Assembly (NCBI GenBank): GCA_039029355.1
Contig: JBCCGI010000034.1
Span: 20,319-84,318 of the forward strand
Reading direction: 5' to 3'
DNA length: 64,000 bases
DNA from: JBCCGI01 sp039029355
GTDB lineage: Bacteria; Planctomycetota; UBA1135; GCA-002686595
Made by a program: the position numbers and the translations under genes. Position 1 is the first letter of the stretch. Each line of letters starts with the position of its first letter. This document shows, piece by piece, positions 25,480 to 34,446 of this stretch. Under the pieces are notes generated by a model. It had not been told where the DNA came from. It searched no databases and saw only the letters and a list, made by a program, of their open reading frames with translations.

Positions 25480-26349
25480 GTGCAGCGCGTCCCCTCGATC
25501 GCCGAGACCCGCGCCGCGCTCGCGGCCCACCGTGCCGCGGGGCGGTCGGTCGGCTTCGTGCCGACCATGGGCTACCTGCACGAGGGCCACCTGGCGCTCG
25601 TGCGGCGCTCGATCGAGGAGAACGACGTCACCGCCGTCTCGGTCTTCGTGAACCCGGCGCAGTTCGGCCCCGAGATGGACCTCGACCGCTATCCGCGCGA
25701 CATCAAGGGCGACGAGGCCAAGCTGGCCGAGCTGGGCGTGGACGTCCTGTTCTACCCGAGCGAAGAGGCGATGTACCCCGCCGGCTACTCGACCTGGGTC
25801 GAGGTCGAGGGGCTGACCGAGCGCCTCGACGGCGGCTCGCGGCCGGGCTACTTCCGTGGCATCTGCACGGTGGTGCTCAAGCTGTTCCACATCGCGCAGC
25901 CGAGCGCGGCCTACTTCGGTCAGAAGGACATCCAGCAGGCGATGGTGATCCGGCGCATGGTCGCCGACCTCGACCTGGACCTGGCCGTGCGCGTGATGCC
26001 CACCGTGCGAGCCGACGACGGGCTCGCGCTCTCCAGCCGCAACGCCTATCTGTCGCCCGCCGACCGCGCGCTGGCTCCGCAGCTGGCGGCCGCGCTGGGG
26101 GGCGCGCGCGAGCGCTTCCGCGGCGGCGAGCTGCGCGCCTCCGAGCTGATCGAGGGTGTGCGCGCCGACCTGGCCGCCGAGCCGCGCTTCGGCCTCGACT
26201 ACGTCGACCTGGTCGCGCTGGCGACGATGCAGCGCATCGACGAGGTACGCGAGGACGCGTGCCTGGCGCTCGCGGTCGACCTGGCGGGGACGCGGCTGAT
26301 CGACAACGTGCTGCTGCTCCCCGACGGGCGGCCGGACGACGCCCTCTAG
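25480..26349 (+). CDS. panC: Pantothenate synthetase
   Basis: The 289-residue protein condenses pantoate and beta-alanine with ATP to give pantothenate for coenzyme A synthesis. Diagnostic motifs are present: FVPTMGYLHEGHLALVRRS (HIGH-like, residues ~26-43), VSVFVNPAQFGPEMDLDRYP, TVVLKLFHIAQPSAAYFGQKD, and the KMSKS-like ALSSRNAYLSP. The C-terminal dimerisation domain is complete. Two GTG starts are possible (25471, 25480); 25480 is preferred because AAGG lies about 8 nt before it. No other pantothenate gene is adjacent, so the pathway is dispersed. A direct repeat and then a TlpA-like gene follow. Confidence 0.96.
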   Translation: MQRVPSIAETRAALAAHRAAGRSVGFVPTMGYLHEGHLALVRRSIEENDVTAVSVFVNPAQFGPEMDLDRYPRDIKGDEAKLAELGVDVLFYPSEEAMYPAGYSTWVEVEGLTERLDGGSRPGYFRGICTVVLKLFHIAQPSAAYFGQKDIQQAMVIRRMVADLDLDLAVRVMPTVRADDGLALSSRNAYLSPADRALAPQLAAALGGARERFRGGELRASELIEGVRADLAAEPRFGLDYVDLVALATMQRIDEVREDACLALAVDLAGTRLIDNVLLLPDGRPDDAL

Positions 26350-26369
26350 GGCGTCAAATCGGCGTCAAA
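26350..26369 (+). repeat. Direct repeat GGCGTCAAA, 11-bp period
   Basis: Two exact copies of GGCGTCAAA start at 26350 and 26361, one helical turn apart, between panC and the thioredoxin gene. It could be a regulator site; the copy number is too small for more. The downstream gene also has a strong AAGGAG ribosome-binding site. Confidence 0.35.
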
Positions 26370-26455
26370 CGGTCGCGCTCCGCGCGCCCGGCTGCTGCAA
26401 TGGGGCCCGCGGCCAGCGCCGCCCCAGGCCCCGTTTTCGCGAAGGAGAAAGCCCG

Positions 26456-27472
26456 ATGCTCAGTCTGCTCGCTGCCCTCACCCTTTCCGCCGCACCGGCG
26501 ACCCAGGACGTCACGCTGCGCGTGGGCGATGCCGCTCCCGCGCTCCGCGTCGAGCATTGGATCAAGGGCGAGCCGGTGCCGTCCTTCGAGCGCGGCAAGG
26601 TCTACGTGATCGAGTTCTGGGCCACCTGGTGCGGCCCGTGCATCGCCGCCATGCCGCACCTGAGCGAGCTGCAGGCGAAGTACAAAGAGAGCGGCGTCAC
26701 GATCATCGGCATGACCAGCGAGGACCGCCGCAACACGCTCGAGGGCGCGCAGAAGATGACCGCCGACAAGGGCGACGGCATGGGCTACACCGTCGCCTGG
26801 GACCGCCAGCGCGAGACCAACACGGCCTACATGAAGGCGGCCGGGCGCGGCGGCATCCCGTGCTCGTTCCTGATCGACCGCGACGGCAAGCTGGCCTACG
26901 TCGGTCACCCGATGTGGCTTGACGCGCCGCTCGCCGGCGTGGTGGCCGGCGGTTGGGACATCGAGGCGGGCAACGCCAAGCTGGCCGAGGTGCAGGCGGT
27001 ATACGGGCGCATCCGCAAGATGGACGACCCGGAGAAGGCCATCGCGGCGATCGCGAAGTTCCGCACCGGCGCGCCGGCGCTCGCGCACCTGGTCGAGGAC
27101 TACGACTTCACGTTCCACCTGCGGGCGGGCAAGTACGCCGCGGCCTACAAGCTGTGCGCGGCGATGGTCGACCAGGCCATCGCGAAGAAGGACGCGACGA
27201 AGCTCAACGGGCTCGCCTGGAAGATCGTGGACCCGCGCACGGACTACCCCGAGCGCGACCTCGACCTGGCGCTGCGCGCCGCCAAGGCCTCGGTCGAGCT
27301 CGATGGGGGGGCCAACGCGGCGAGCCTCGACACGCTCGCCCGCGTGTACTTCCTGCGCGGCGAATTGCAGCGCGCGATCGAGCTCCAGCGCAAGGCGGTC
27401 GAGGTCGCGCCCGAGCGCCAGAAGGCGGGCATGCGCGAGGTGCTCGGCGACTACGAGCAGGCCGCGGCCTAG
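26456..27472 (+). CDS. TlpA-like thioredoxin with C-terminal helical domain, secreted
   Basis: The 338-residue protein has a signal peptide (MLSLLAALTLSAAPATQ) and a TlpA/ResA-type thioredoxin domain with VIEFWATWCGPCIAAMPHL (C59, C62), VTIIGMTSED and PCSFLIDRDGKLAYVGHP containing the cis-Pro region. After residue 165 a helical TPR-like domain follows (AKLAEVQAVYGRIRKMDDPE, ending in QRAIELQRKAVEVAPERQKA). The expected role is reducing disulfides outside the cytoplasmic membrane, for example in apocytochrome maturation, which would fit the c-type heme proteins on both sides; that link is inference. Unlike the redoxin at 11956-12927, both active-site positions are Cys. A good AAGGAG site supports the start. 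Confidence 0.88.
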   Translation: MLSLLAALTLSAAPATQDVTLRVGDAAPALRVEHWIKGEPVPSFERGKVYVIEFWATWCGPCIAAMPHLSELQAKYKESGVTIIGMTSEDRRNTLEGAQKMTADKGDGMGYTVAWDRQRETNTAYMKAAGRGGIPCSFLIDRDGKLAYVGHPMWLDAPLAGVVAGGWDIEAGNAKLAEVQAVYGRIRKMDDPEKAIAAIAKFRTGAPALAHLVEDYDFTFHLRAGKYAAAYKLCAAMVDQAIAKKDATKLNGLAWKIVDPRTDYPERDLDLALRAAKASVELDGGANAASLDTLARVYFLRGELQRAIELQRKAVEVAPERQKAGMREVLGDYEQAAA

Positions 27473-27488
27473 GCCGCGGGCGCTCCAC

Positions 27489-27525
27489 GGCCCCCGCCCC
27501 GGGCCTTTGGGACGGGGCGGGGGCC
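27489..27525 (+). terminator. 13-bp perfect GC hairpin after the TlpA-like gene
   Basis: GGCCCCCGCCCCG (27489-27501) pairs exactly with CGGGGCGGGGGCC (27513-27525), loop of 11 nt, starting 17 nt past the stop. There is no U tract downstream, like the other GC hairpins in this window. Confidence 0.55.
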
Positions 27526-27586
27526 CGAAATCCGGCCCGGCGTGGCTCCGCTGGCCCTCGGCGGCCGATACATTGACCGGAACACG

Positions 27587-30500
27587 ATGAGCGCAGCCAA
27601 AGGCCTTCTCCCCCTCCTCCTGGGGGCCAGCGTGGCGCTTGCCCTGGCCCCGCCGCGAGCCCCCGCCGAGCGCGTCGCGGGGAGCGACGAGGCGGTCCAG
27701 CTGCTGCGCGAGCGCGTGCTCCCGGTGTTGCGCGAGGCCTGCTTCGACTGCCACGGCCCGACCGCGCGGCGCGCGAAGGGCGGCCTGCGCATCGTGGACC
27801 GCGAGTCGCTCCTGACCGGGGGCGACAGCGGCCCGGCGGTGGTGCCGGGCGACCCCGACCAGAGCCTGCTGGTCGAGGCGCTGCGGTACACCGACGACCT
27901 CCTGGAGATGCCGCCCGACGGCCCGCTGCCGGCGGACGACGTGGCGGCGATCGAGCGCTGGGTCGAGCTCGGCGCCCCGTGGCCGCGCGAGGTCGCGGCG
28001 GAGGAGATCGCCTTTGCCGCCGAGGATGTGCGCTTCTTCGAGGACCGCATCCGCCCGGGGTTGGCCCAGCACTGCTTCCCGTGCCACGGCCCGAAGGTCC
28101 CGGCGCCGCAGAGCGGCCTGCGCATGTCCGGCCGCTCGGCGCTCCTGGTCGGCGGCACGCGCGGGCCGGCGCTCGTCCCCGGCGACCCCGACCAGAGCCT
28201 CCTGATCCAGGCCGTGCGGCGCCAGGGCCCGCCGGTGCCGATGCCGCCCACCGGTCCGGTGCCGACGCGCTTTGCCGAGGACCTCGAGGAGTGGGTCCGC
28301 CGCGGCGCGCCGTGGCCCGACGAGCCGGATGCACTCCCGCTGGAGGAGGGAATCGACGTCGAGGCCGGCCGCGCGTGGTGGTCCTTCCGCCCGGTCGAGC
28401 GTCCCGCGGTGCCGACCGTCGCGCACCCCGAGCTGGTCGCGACACCGCTCGACGCGTTCCTCGTGGCGCGCCAGGAGGCGGCGGGCATCACGCCCAACGG
28501 CGCCGCCTCGCGGCGCGAGCTGATCCGCCGCGCGACCTACGACCTGCACGGGCTGCCGCCCACGTTGGCCGAGATCGAGGCCTTCGAAGCCGACGACGAG
28601 CCGGGCGCCTGGGAGCGCGTGGTCGACCGCCTGCTGGCCTCGCCGCGCTACGGCGAGCGCTGGGCGCGGCACTGGCTCGACCTCGTGCGCTACGCGCAGA
28701 CCAACGGCTACGAGCGCGACCAGGAGAAGCCCTTCGCGTGGCAGTTCCGCAACTGGGTCATCGACGCGTTCAACGCCGACATGCCGTACGACCGCTTCCT
28801 GCGCGAGCAGCTCGCGGGCGACGAGCTCGGCGACGGTGACGCGGGGGCGTTGATCGCCACCGGCTTCTACCGGCTGGGCCCCTGGGACGACGAGCCCGAC
28901 GACAAGGAGCAGGCCGTCTTCGACGAGCTCGACGACGTGGTGCGCACGATCAGCGAGGGCATGCTGGGCGTCACGCTCGCCTGCGCGCGCTGCCACGACC
29001 ACAAGTTCGACCCGTTCCTGCAGGAGGACTACTACGCGATGGTGGCCCTGCTGCGGAACGTGCGGCCCTACGAGGATCCCTCGTTCTCGGTCGAGTCGTC
29101 GACGCTGCGCGTCCTGAACTCGTCGCCCGAGGCGGCGGCGGCGCTCGAGGAAGACCGCCAGGGCGAGGTCGCCGCGACCCAGTCCGAGCTGGACGCGGTG
29201 CTCGACCTCGGCCGCCAGCGGCTGATCGAGGGGCGGCTGCCCGAGCTCGCACCCGAGGTCCGCGCCGCCTGGGGCCGGCCGGAGGCCGAACGCAGCGCGG
29301 CCGACCGCGAGCTGGTCGCGGCCACGGCCGCGCTCCATCCCAGCTTGCCGGAGATCCGCCGCCAGCTCTCCCAGGCGGAGAAGAAGGCGGCCAACCAGCT
29401 AGCGATGCGCTTGGAGGACCTGGCCGAGGGCTTCGCCGGCGACGTGCCCTGGGCGCTGTGCGTGCGCGAGACGGGGACGGTGGCTCCCACGACCTACCTC
29501 CTGCGGCGCGGCCTGGCGTCGTCGCCGGGCGACGCGGTCGCGCCTGGCTTCCCGCAGGTGCTCACCGCAAGAGACGCCGCGCCGCCGGCCTTCGCGCCGG
29601 CCGCCGACGGGGCGAGCTCCGGCCGCCGCACCGAGCTCGCCGACTGGATCGCGAGCGCCGACAACCCGCTGACCGCGCGCGTGCTCGTCAACCGCGTGTG
29701 GCGCTTCCACTTCGGCCGCGGCATCGTGCCGACGGTGAACGACTTCGGGCGTTCGGGCCAGCCGCCCAGCCACCCCGCGCTGCTCGACTGGCTCGCCAGC
29801 GCGTTTGTCGCCGAGGACGGCTGGAGCCTCAAGGCGCTGCACCGGCGCATGCTGACGTCGAACGCTTACCGCATGTCGTCGCAGGCGGCGCGCGAGGACG
29901 CGCTCGCGGCCGACGAGGCGAACCAGCTCTTCTGGCGCCAGGAGCTGCGGCGCCTGGAGGCCGAGGCGATCCGCGACTCGGTGCTGATGGCGAGCGGCGA
30001 GCTCTCCCTGGAGCGCGGCCGGCGCGGCTTCTTCCCGCGGCTCTCGCGCGAGGCGCTCGCCGGGTCGTCACGCCCGGGCTGGGGCTGGGACCTGTCGACC
30101 GACGACGAGCGCCGCCTGCGCACGATCTACACGTTCGCGAAGCGCACGCAGCCGGTGCCGCTGCTGGAGGTGTTCGACGGGCCGAACCTGTCGCTGCCGG
30201 TCGGCCGGCGCAGCACGACGACGCTGGCGACCCAGGCGCTGACGCTGCTCAACAGCGAGCTGCTAAACGAGCAGGCGCACCGCTTCGCCCTGCGCGTCGC
30301 GGAGGAGGCCGGCGATGATCCCGCCGCACGGGTCACGCGCGCCTTCGAGCGCGCTTTGGCGCGCGCACCGAGCACCGACGAGCTGGCGCTCGCGCTGTCG
30401 TTCCTCGCCGAGCAGGAGCGCGCCTTCGCGGCCTCGCGCTCCTACCTCACCCTGCGCCCGCGTGTTCCGGACCGGCTCGACGTCGACTACCAGCGTCAGC

Positions 30501-31123
30501 TCTCGGGCGAGGACGTGCTCTTCGGCCCGCGCGCGGGCTGGACCTACGTGATGGGCCGCTGGGGCAACCCGTACAACAGCACGCTCGGCGCCGACGAGCG
30601 GCGCGGGCCGGCGGCGCTGCGCTCGGACGTGCGCTTCAAGAACGGCCTGGTCGACGCGCGCCTGCGCATCTCGCCCGGCACCCAGGCGGTGGGGGTGCTG
30701 GTGCGCGCGCGGATCGACGACGAGGGCGAGGTGCAGGGCATCGAGGTGCGCCTGGAGCCCGAGGCCAAGAGCGTGACGGTGCTCGCCCACGGGCCGACCG
30801 AGTCGCGCGTCGGCGGACGCTTCCCCGCCCCGATCCGGACCGGGCCGTGGCAGGACCTGCGCGTGCAGATCCGCGGCGACTCGCTGCAGGTGCAGCTCGA
30901 CGGGACGCAGGTGGCGCTGCTCGACGGGCTCCCCAAGCCGTCGCCGGGCGCGCTGGGGCTCCGGCTTCTGGGCGAGGGCGTCGCCTTCGAGCGCTTGCTC
31001 GTGCGCGGGCCCGAGGGCACGGTCGAGGTGCAGCCGGACGACCCCGGCCCGCCCGATCTGCGCGCCCTCGAGGCGCTTTGCCTTACGCTGTTCAACCTCA
31101 ACGAGTTCGTCTACGTCGACTGA
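27587..31123 (+). CDS. PSCyt1-PSCyt2 (DUF1549)-PSD1 (DUF1553) planctomycete cytochrome protein with inserted domain
   Basis: This 1178-residue exported protein has two tandem planctomycete-cytochrome-C domains (CFDCHG at C52, CFPCHG at C163, each ending in a P-G-D-P-D-Q-S-L-L stretch), then DUF1549 (~290-480: LDAFLVARQEAAG, RWARHWLDLVRYAQTNGYER, and CARCHDHKFDP with C466) and DUF1553 (~690-950: LADWIASADNPLTARVLVNR, GRGIVPTVNDFGRSGQPPSH). The family's final LFNLNEFVYVD is present, but about 190 residues of a DUF1080/laminin-G-like sandwich (about 964-1151) separate it from the rest of the PSD1 domain. The following DUF1501 gene overlaps its stop by one base, the standard arrangement. The function of these pairs is not established; polysaccharide oxidation has been proposed. 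Three heme sites are seen directly. Confidence 0.92.
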   Translation: MSAAKGLLPLLLGASVALALAPPRAPAERVAGSDEAVQLLRERVLPVLREACFDCHGPTARRAKGGLRIVDRESLLTGGDSGPAVVPGDPDQSLLVEALRYTDDLLEMPPDGPLPADDVAAIERWVELGAPWPREVAAEEIAFAAEDVRFFEDRIRPGLAQHCFPCHGPKVPAPQSGLRMSGRSALLVGGTRGPALVPGDPDQSLLIQAVRRQGPPVPMPPTGPVPTRFAEDLEEWVRRGAPWPDEPDALPLEEGIDVEAGRAWWSFRPVERPAVPTVAHPELVATPLDAFLVARQEAAGITPNGAASRRELIRRATYDLHGLPPTLAEIEAFEADDEPGAWERVVDRLLASPRYGERWARHWLDLVRYAQTNGYERDQEKPFAWQFRNWVIDAFNADMPYDRFLREQLAGDELGDGDAGALIATGFYRLGPWDDEPDDKEQAVFDELDDVVRTISEGMLGVTLACARCHDHKFDPFLQEDYYAMVALLRNVRPYEDPSFSVESSTLRVLNSSPEAAAALEEDRQGEVAATQSELDAVLDLGRQRLIEGRLPELAPEVRAAWGRPEAERSAADRELVAATAALHPSLPEIRRQLSQAEKKAANQLAMRLEDLAEGFAGDVPWALCVRETGTVAPTTYLLRRGLASSPGDAVAPGFPQVLTARDAAPPAFAPAADGASSGRRTELADWIASADNPLTARVLVNRVWRFHFGRGIVPTVNDFGRSGQPPSHPALLDWLASAFVAEDGWSLKALHRRMLTSNAYRMSSQAAREDALAADEANQLFWRQELRRLEAEAIRDSVLMASGELSLERGRRGFFPRLSREALAGSSRPGWGWDLSTDDERRLRTIYTFAKRTQPVPLLEVFDGPNLSLPVGRRSTTTLATQALTLLNSELLNEQAHRFALRVAEEAGDDPAARVTRAFERALARAPSTDELALALSFLAEQERAFAASRSYLTLRPRVPDRLDVDYQRQLSGEDVLFGPRAGWTYVMGRWGNPYNSTLGADERRGPAALRSDVRFKNGLVDARLRISPGTQAVGVLVRARIDDEGEVQGIEVRLEPEAKSVTVLAHGPTESRVGGRFPAPIRTGPWQDLRVQIRGDSLQVQLDGTQVALLDGLPKPSPGALGLRLLGEGVAFERLLVRGPEGTVEVQPDDPGPPDLRALEALCLTLFNLNEFVYVD

Positions 31124-32628
31124 TGGCCAGCTCTCCCGACTCACGCCGCGGCGCGCGCCGCGCTTCACTCAACCGCCGCGAGCTCCTCGCACGCGCCGGG
31201 GCGGGCGCGGCCGGGCTCGGGCTGCTGTCCGCCGCCGGCGGCGCGGGGCTGTTCGCGCAGGGGCGCGCCAACCCGCTCGCGCCGCGCGAGCCGCAGCTGC
31301 CCGCGAAGGCCAAGCACGTGCTCTTCCTGTTCATGTTCGGGGGGCCGTCGCAGATGGACCTCTTCGACTACAAGCCCGAGCTGCAGCGCCGCGACGGCGA
31401 GACCGTGCGGATGGAGCGCCGCAAGGGCGACGTGCGCGACAGCGTGATCTACGGCTCGCGCCGCAGCTTCCAGCGCTTCGGCGAGACCGGGCAGTGGTGC
31501 TCCGACGCGCTGCCGCGCGTCGCGCAGCACATGGACAAGCTGGCGGTCATCAAGAGCCTCTACACCGACTCGTTCGCACACGGCACCGGCGTGCTGCAGA
31601 TGAACAGCGGGCAGATCTTCCAGGGCCACCCCGCGATGGGGGCCTGGGTGAACTACGGGCTGGGCTCGCCCAACCCCGACCTGCCGGGCTTCGTCGTCAT
31701 GCACGACCCGCGCGGCGGCCCGATCTCGGGCGCGGCGAACTGGACCAGCGGCTACATGCCGGCCGCGTACCAGGGCACGCTGTTCCGCGCGAGCGGGCAG
31801 CCGCTCCTGAACCTGGCCGCGGCGCCGACGCGGACCGGGCGCTCGGGGATGGTGCGCGGGATGCAGCGCCAGCAGATCGAGGCGCTGAACGCGCTCAACG
31901 AGCTGCACCGCGGCGAGCGGCCCGGCTACTCCGAGCTGGACGCGCGCATCGCGGCGTACGAGCTCTCCTACCAGATGCAGTCCAGCGCGCCCGAGGCGCT
32001 CGACCTCTCCCAGGAGGACGAGGCGACGCGCGAGATGTACGGGCTCTACGACCCGAAGGGCTCGCACCGGCTCACCGTCGGCCCGGCGGTGTTCGGCCGC
32101 CAGTGCCTGATCGCGCGCCGGCTGATCGAGCGCGGCGTGCGCTTCGTGCAGATCTACCACGGCGGCGGCCACCAGCAGCAGACCTGGGACGCCCACCACG
32201 GGGTCGAGGAGAACCTCGCCATCCACTGCCCTGAGATCGACAAGCCGATCCACGCCCTCCTGACCGACCTGGAGCGCACCGGGCTGCTCGACGAGACGCT
32301 GGTGATCTGGGGCGGCGAGTTCGGCCGCCAGCCGGTCGCGCAGCAGGCCGGCAAGTTCCAGGAGGCCAACCCCGGCGGCCGCGACCACAACCCCAAGGGC
32401 TTCACGATGTGGCTCGCCGGCGCGGGCGTGAAGCCGGGCAGCTACGGCGAGACCGACGAGCTCGGCGCCGAGGCCGTGGTCAAGCGCCACCACGTGCGCG
32501 ACCTGCACGCGACCGTGCTACGGCTCCTGGGGCTCGACCACGAGCACCTGGTCTATCCCTACGGCGGGCTGGACCGCAAGCTGACCGGAGTGATCCAGGC
32601 GCACCCGATCGAGGGCGTGCTGGCCTGA
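31123..32628 (+). CDS. DUF1501 family protein, Tat-exported
   Basis: The 501-residue protein has a Tat signal (SLNRRELLARAGAGAAGLGL) and the DUF1501 sulfatase-like fold: HVLFLFMFGGPSQMDLFDYK, VIKSLYTDSFAHGTGVLQMN, GSWVNYGLG-type AWVNYGLGSPNPDLPGFVVM, RGVRFVQIYHGGG, and TLVIWGGEFGRQPVAQ with RDHNPKGFTMWLAGAG. DUF1501 proteins belong to the alkaline phosphatase superfamily but usually lack a proven activity. The gene starts inside the stop of the PSD1 gene (TGATG), the hallmark planctomycete pairing. Its last codons (RKLTGVIQAHPI) recur in a non-coding relic at 34326-34362. Confidence 0.93.
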   Translation: MASSPDSRRGARRASLNRRELLARAGAGAAGLGLLSAAGGAGLFAQGRANPLAPREPQLPAKAKHVLFLFMFGGPSQMDLFDYKPELQRRDGETVRMERRKGDVRDSVIYGSRRSFQRFGETGQWCSDALPRVAQHMDKLAVIKSLYTDSFAHGTGVLQMNSGQIFQGHPAMGAWVNYGLGSPNPDLPGFVVMHDPRGGPISGAANWTSGYMPAAYQGTLFRASGQPLLNLAAAPTRTGRSGMVRGMQRQQIEALNALNELHRGERPGYSELDARIAAYELSYQMQSSAPEALDLSQEDEATREMYGLYDPKGSHRLTVGPAVFGRQCLIARRLIERGVRFVQIYHGGGHQQQTWDAHHGVEENLAIHCPEIDKPIHALLTDLERTGLLDETLVIWGGEFGRQPVAQQAGKFQEANPGGRDHNPKGFTMWLAGAGVKPGSYGETDELGAEAVVKRHHVRDLHATVLRLLGLDHEHLVYPYGGLDRKLTGVIQAHPIEGVLA

Positions 32629-32650
32629 CCCCGATCCCGGCGCCCCCTCG

Positions 32651-34135
32651 CTAGAGCCAGAGGGTGGCCCCGAGGTAGGCGTAGGTGGAGTCGCCCTGCA
32701 CGGTGGCGTTGGGGGCGTCGTCGATGAAGTCTCCGGCGAAGAGGTGTGCGACCCCGCCCTCGAGGCGCAGGTTCTTGGAGACGAGGTCGTGGCGCACGCG
32801 GATCTCGGCCAGCTGGCCGAGGAAGCTCCCCGCGTCGCCGCTGGGGTCGACGAGCCCGGAGGTCGTCCACGCGTCGGTGTCCGACGCCAGGTAGTGCAGG
32901 CGGTGCGCGAGCATCACCTGGGTGCTCGCAGCCGGGGAGAGCTTGAGCCGCAGTCCGGGTGAGACGAGGTTGGAGCGCGCGAAGGCGCCGAAGATGCCGG
33001 TCGGCCCGAACTCGAAGCGGCGCGCACCGAACAGCGTGTCGAAGCGGTTGTTCTCGTCGTCGTCGGGGTCGTCGTCTCCGCTGGCGTAGTCGAACAGGCA
33101 CTCGAGCGTCGGCTTGCTCTCGCCGGGGAAGCGGTAGCCGACCGACAGGTGATGGAAGTGCGCGCTGTGGTCCAGGTCGGTCTGGTCCGCGGCGCTCGTC
33201 GAGGCACGCGAGTCGCCGAACTGGTACATCGACTCCCACTCGAAGCCGAACTCGCGCTCGGCCGGGGCGCGCAGCAGGCGGGCTCCGGCGGTCCAGATGC
33301 GGCGGTCGCGCGTCGCGACGTCGTCCTCGTCGTCCTCATCCAGCCCGTAGATGTACACCTCGGCGTCCAGGTCGCGCTCGGGGAAGCTCTTCGCGGCATG
33401 GATCCCGTAGAACAGGGTCTCCTCCCGCTCCTCGTCGAACTCGATCTCGTTGTCGAGCAGCTCGTCCTGATCGCGCGGCAGGCGGCGGACGGGGAAGAAG
33501 GCGAAGGCGCGCACCGTCTCTTCGGCGGCTCCGCTCCACGCCGCCTGGAGGCCGGTGAAGCTGTTGATCGTGTTGCGGAACCGGTTGCGGGCCACGAGCC
33601 GCCGGCTGCCGAGGTTCAGCGTCTGCCGGCCGAGCTGCATGTCCAGCGCGTCGTCGGCGGTGAACACGCCTTCGGCGCGGTAGCCCACGTGCGCCTGCAG
33701 CAGCTCGACCGGGTTCACGATCGTCGTGTTCACAGGCGCGTCGTCGGGCGCGCCGTACTGGCGCGAGTCCATCAGCTCGGCCGTGGCACGCAGCGGACCC
33801 TCGTGGAGGGTTACGTCGACCAGCGTTCGCAGCGCGAAGAGCTCGTTCTCCTCACCCGCGTTCGACGCGCGGAAATCCTCGTCGAGGTACTCGTAGCGCG
33901 TGCGCTGCTCGACGCCGAGCTCGAGCCACTCGGGGAAGCCGGCGCGCTCCTCGATGCGCCAGGGGCCGTCGGCGGGGGCGGGGACTTCGGTCGCCTCCGC
34001 CGGTTGCGCCGGCGCGGCCTGGCCGCCGTCCGCGCGCGCGGGAGCCGTCGAAGGTCGCGGCGGGCCCGGGCTCGCACAGGCGGAAGCGAGGGCGGCGAGG
34101 AGCAGCGCCAGGGGCGACTTGGAGCTGGTGGTCAT
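32651..34135 (-). CDS. Alginate-export-type outer-membrane porin, lipoprotein-like signal
   Basis: A 494-residue protein with an export signal (LALLLAALASACASPG, possibly lipidated) and a Pro/Ala-rich linker, followed by a long beta-barrel that resembles the alginate export (AlgE-like) family: WLELGVEQRTRYEYLDEDFR, ALRTLVDVTLHEGPLRATAE, LDMQLGRQTLNLGSRRLVAR, then repeated amphipathic strands and the terminal STYAYLGATLWL ending in an aromatic-Leu. In planctomycetes such barrels are common and probably let anionic sugars cross the outer membrane; polysaccharide transport is inference. It is convergent with DUF1501 (22 nt between stops). Confidence 0.82.
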   Translation of the reverse strand: MTTSSKSPLALLLAALASACASPGPPRPSTAPARADGGQAAPAQPAEATEVPAPADGPWRIEERAGFPEWLELGVEQRTRYEYLDEDFRASNAGEENELFALRTLVDVTLHEGPLRATAELMDSRQYGAPDDAPVNTTIVNPVELLQAHVGYRAEGVFTADDALDMQLGRQTLNLGSRRLVARNRFRNTINSFTGLQAAWSGAAEETVRAFAFFPVRRLPRDQDELLDNEIEFDEEREETLFYGIHAAKSFPERDLDAEVYIYGLDEDDEDDVATRDRRIWTAGARLLRAPAEREFGFEWESMYQFGDSRASTSAADQTDLDHSAHFHHLSVGYRFPGESKPTLECLFDYASGDDDPDDDENNRFDTLFGARRFEFGPTGIFGAFARSNLVSPGLRLKLSPAASTQVMLAHRLHYLASDTDAWTTSGLVDPSGDAGSFLGQLAEIRVRHDLVSKNLRLEGGVAHLFAGDFIDDAPNATVQGDSTYAYLGATLWL

Positions 34136-34446
34136 GAACTCGGACGGGGCGCAGGCCCGCGTCGCGCGGGCTCGGGGTAGGTGGCGAGGCTGGGTGCCGC
34201 TCGAACGTCGGGTTCTTCCCGTGCGCGGAGAGGCACGAGAACCTAGCAGGGCGAGGGCCCGGCGACCCCTCCGGTTTCGTCCGTGTTTTGTTCGCGGGCA
34301 CAGGCAGCCGGCGAACCCACACCACCGCAAGCCGACCGGCGTCATCCAGGTGCACCCGATCGCCGCGCACCGGGCTCCCGGCGCCTGCGAGCACGGGCGG
34401 CAGCGCGGCGTGGGTCGATCGCCGCGCCGCGCCGCGCGCCGCCGGG
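34136..34446. other. Gap of 311 nt holding a DUF1501 gene-end relic
   Basis: No complete gene is seen between the porin and the subtilase. The only recognisable item is the 37-nt fragment at 34326-34362 described separately; the remainder would contain the porin promoter. Confidence 0.6.
34326..34362 (+). pseudogene. Relic of the 3' end of a DUF1501 gene
   Basis: This stretch matches 32575-32611, the last codons of the DUF1501 gene, at 33 of 37 bases on the same strand, and encodes RKPTGVIQVHPIA against RKLTGVIQAHPIE. No upstream DUF1501 sequence or stop follows in frame, so it is a remnant. It suggests a second DUF1501 gene once lay here and was lost, or a local duplication. The match is seen directly; the history is inference. 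Confidence 0.55.

Noticed and set aside
26354..29338. 994-residue minus-strand open frame
   Set aside because: Antisense to the TlpA-like and PSD1 genes; no motif and biased composition.
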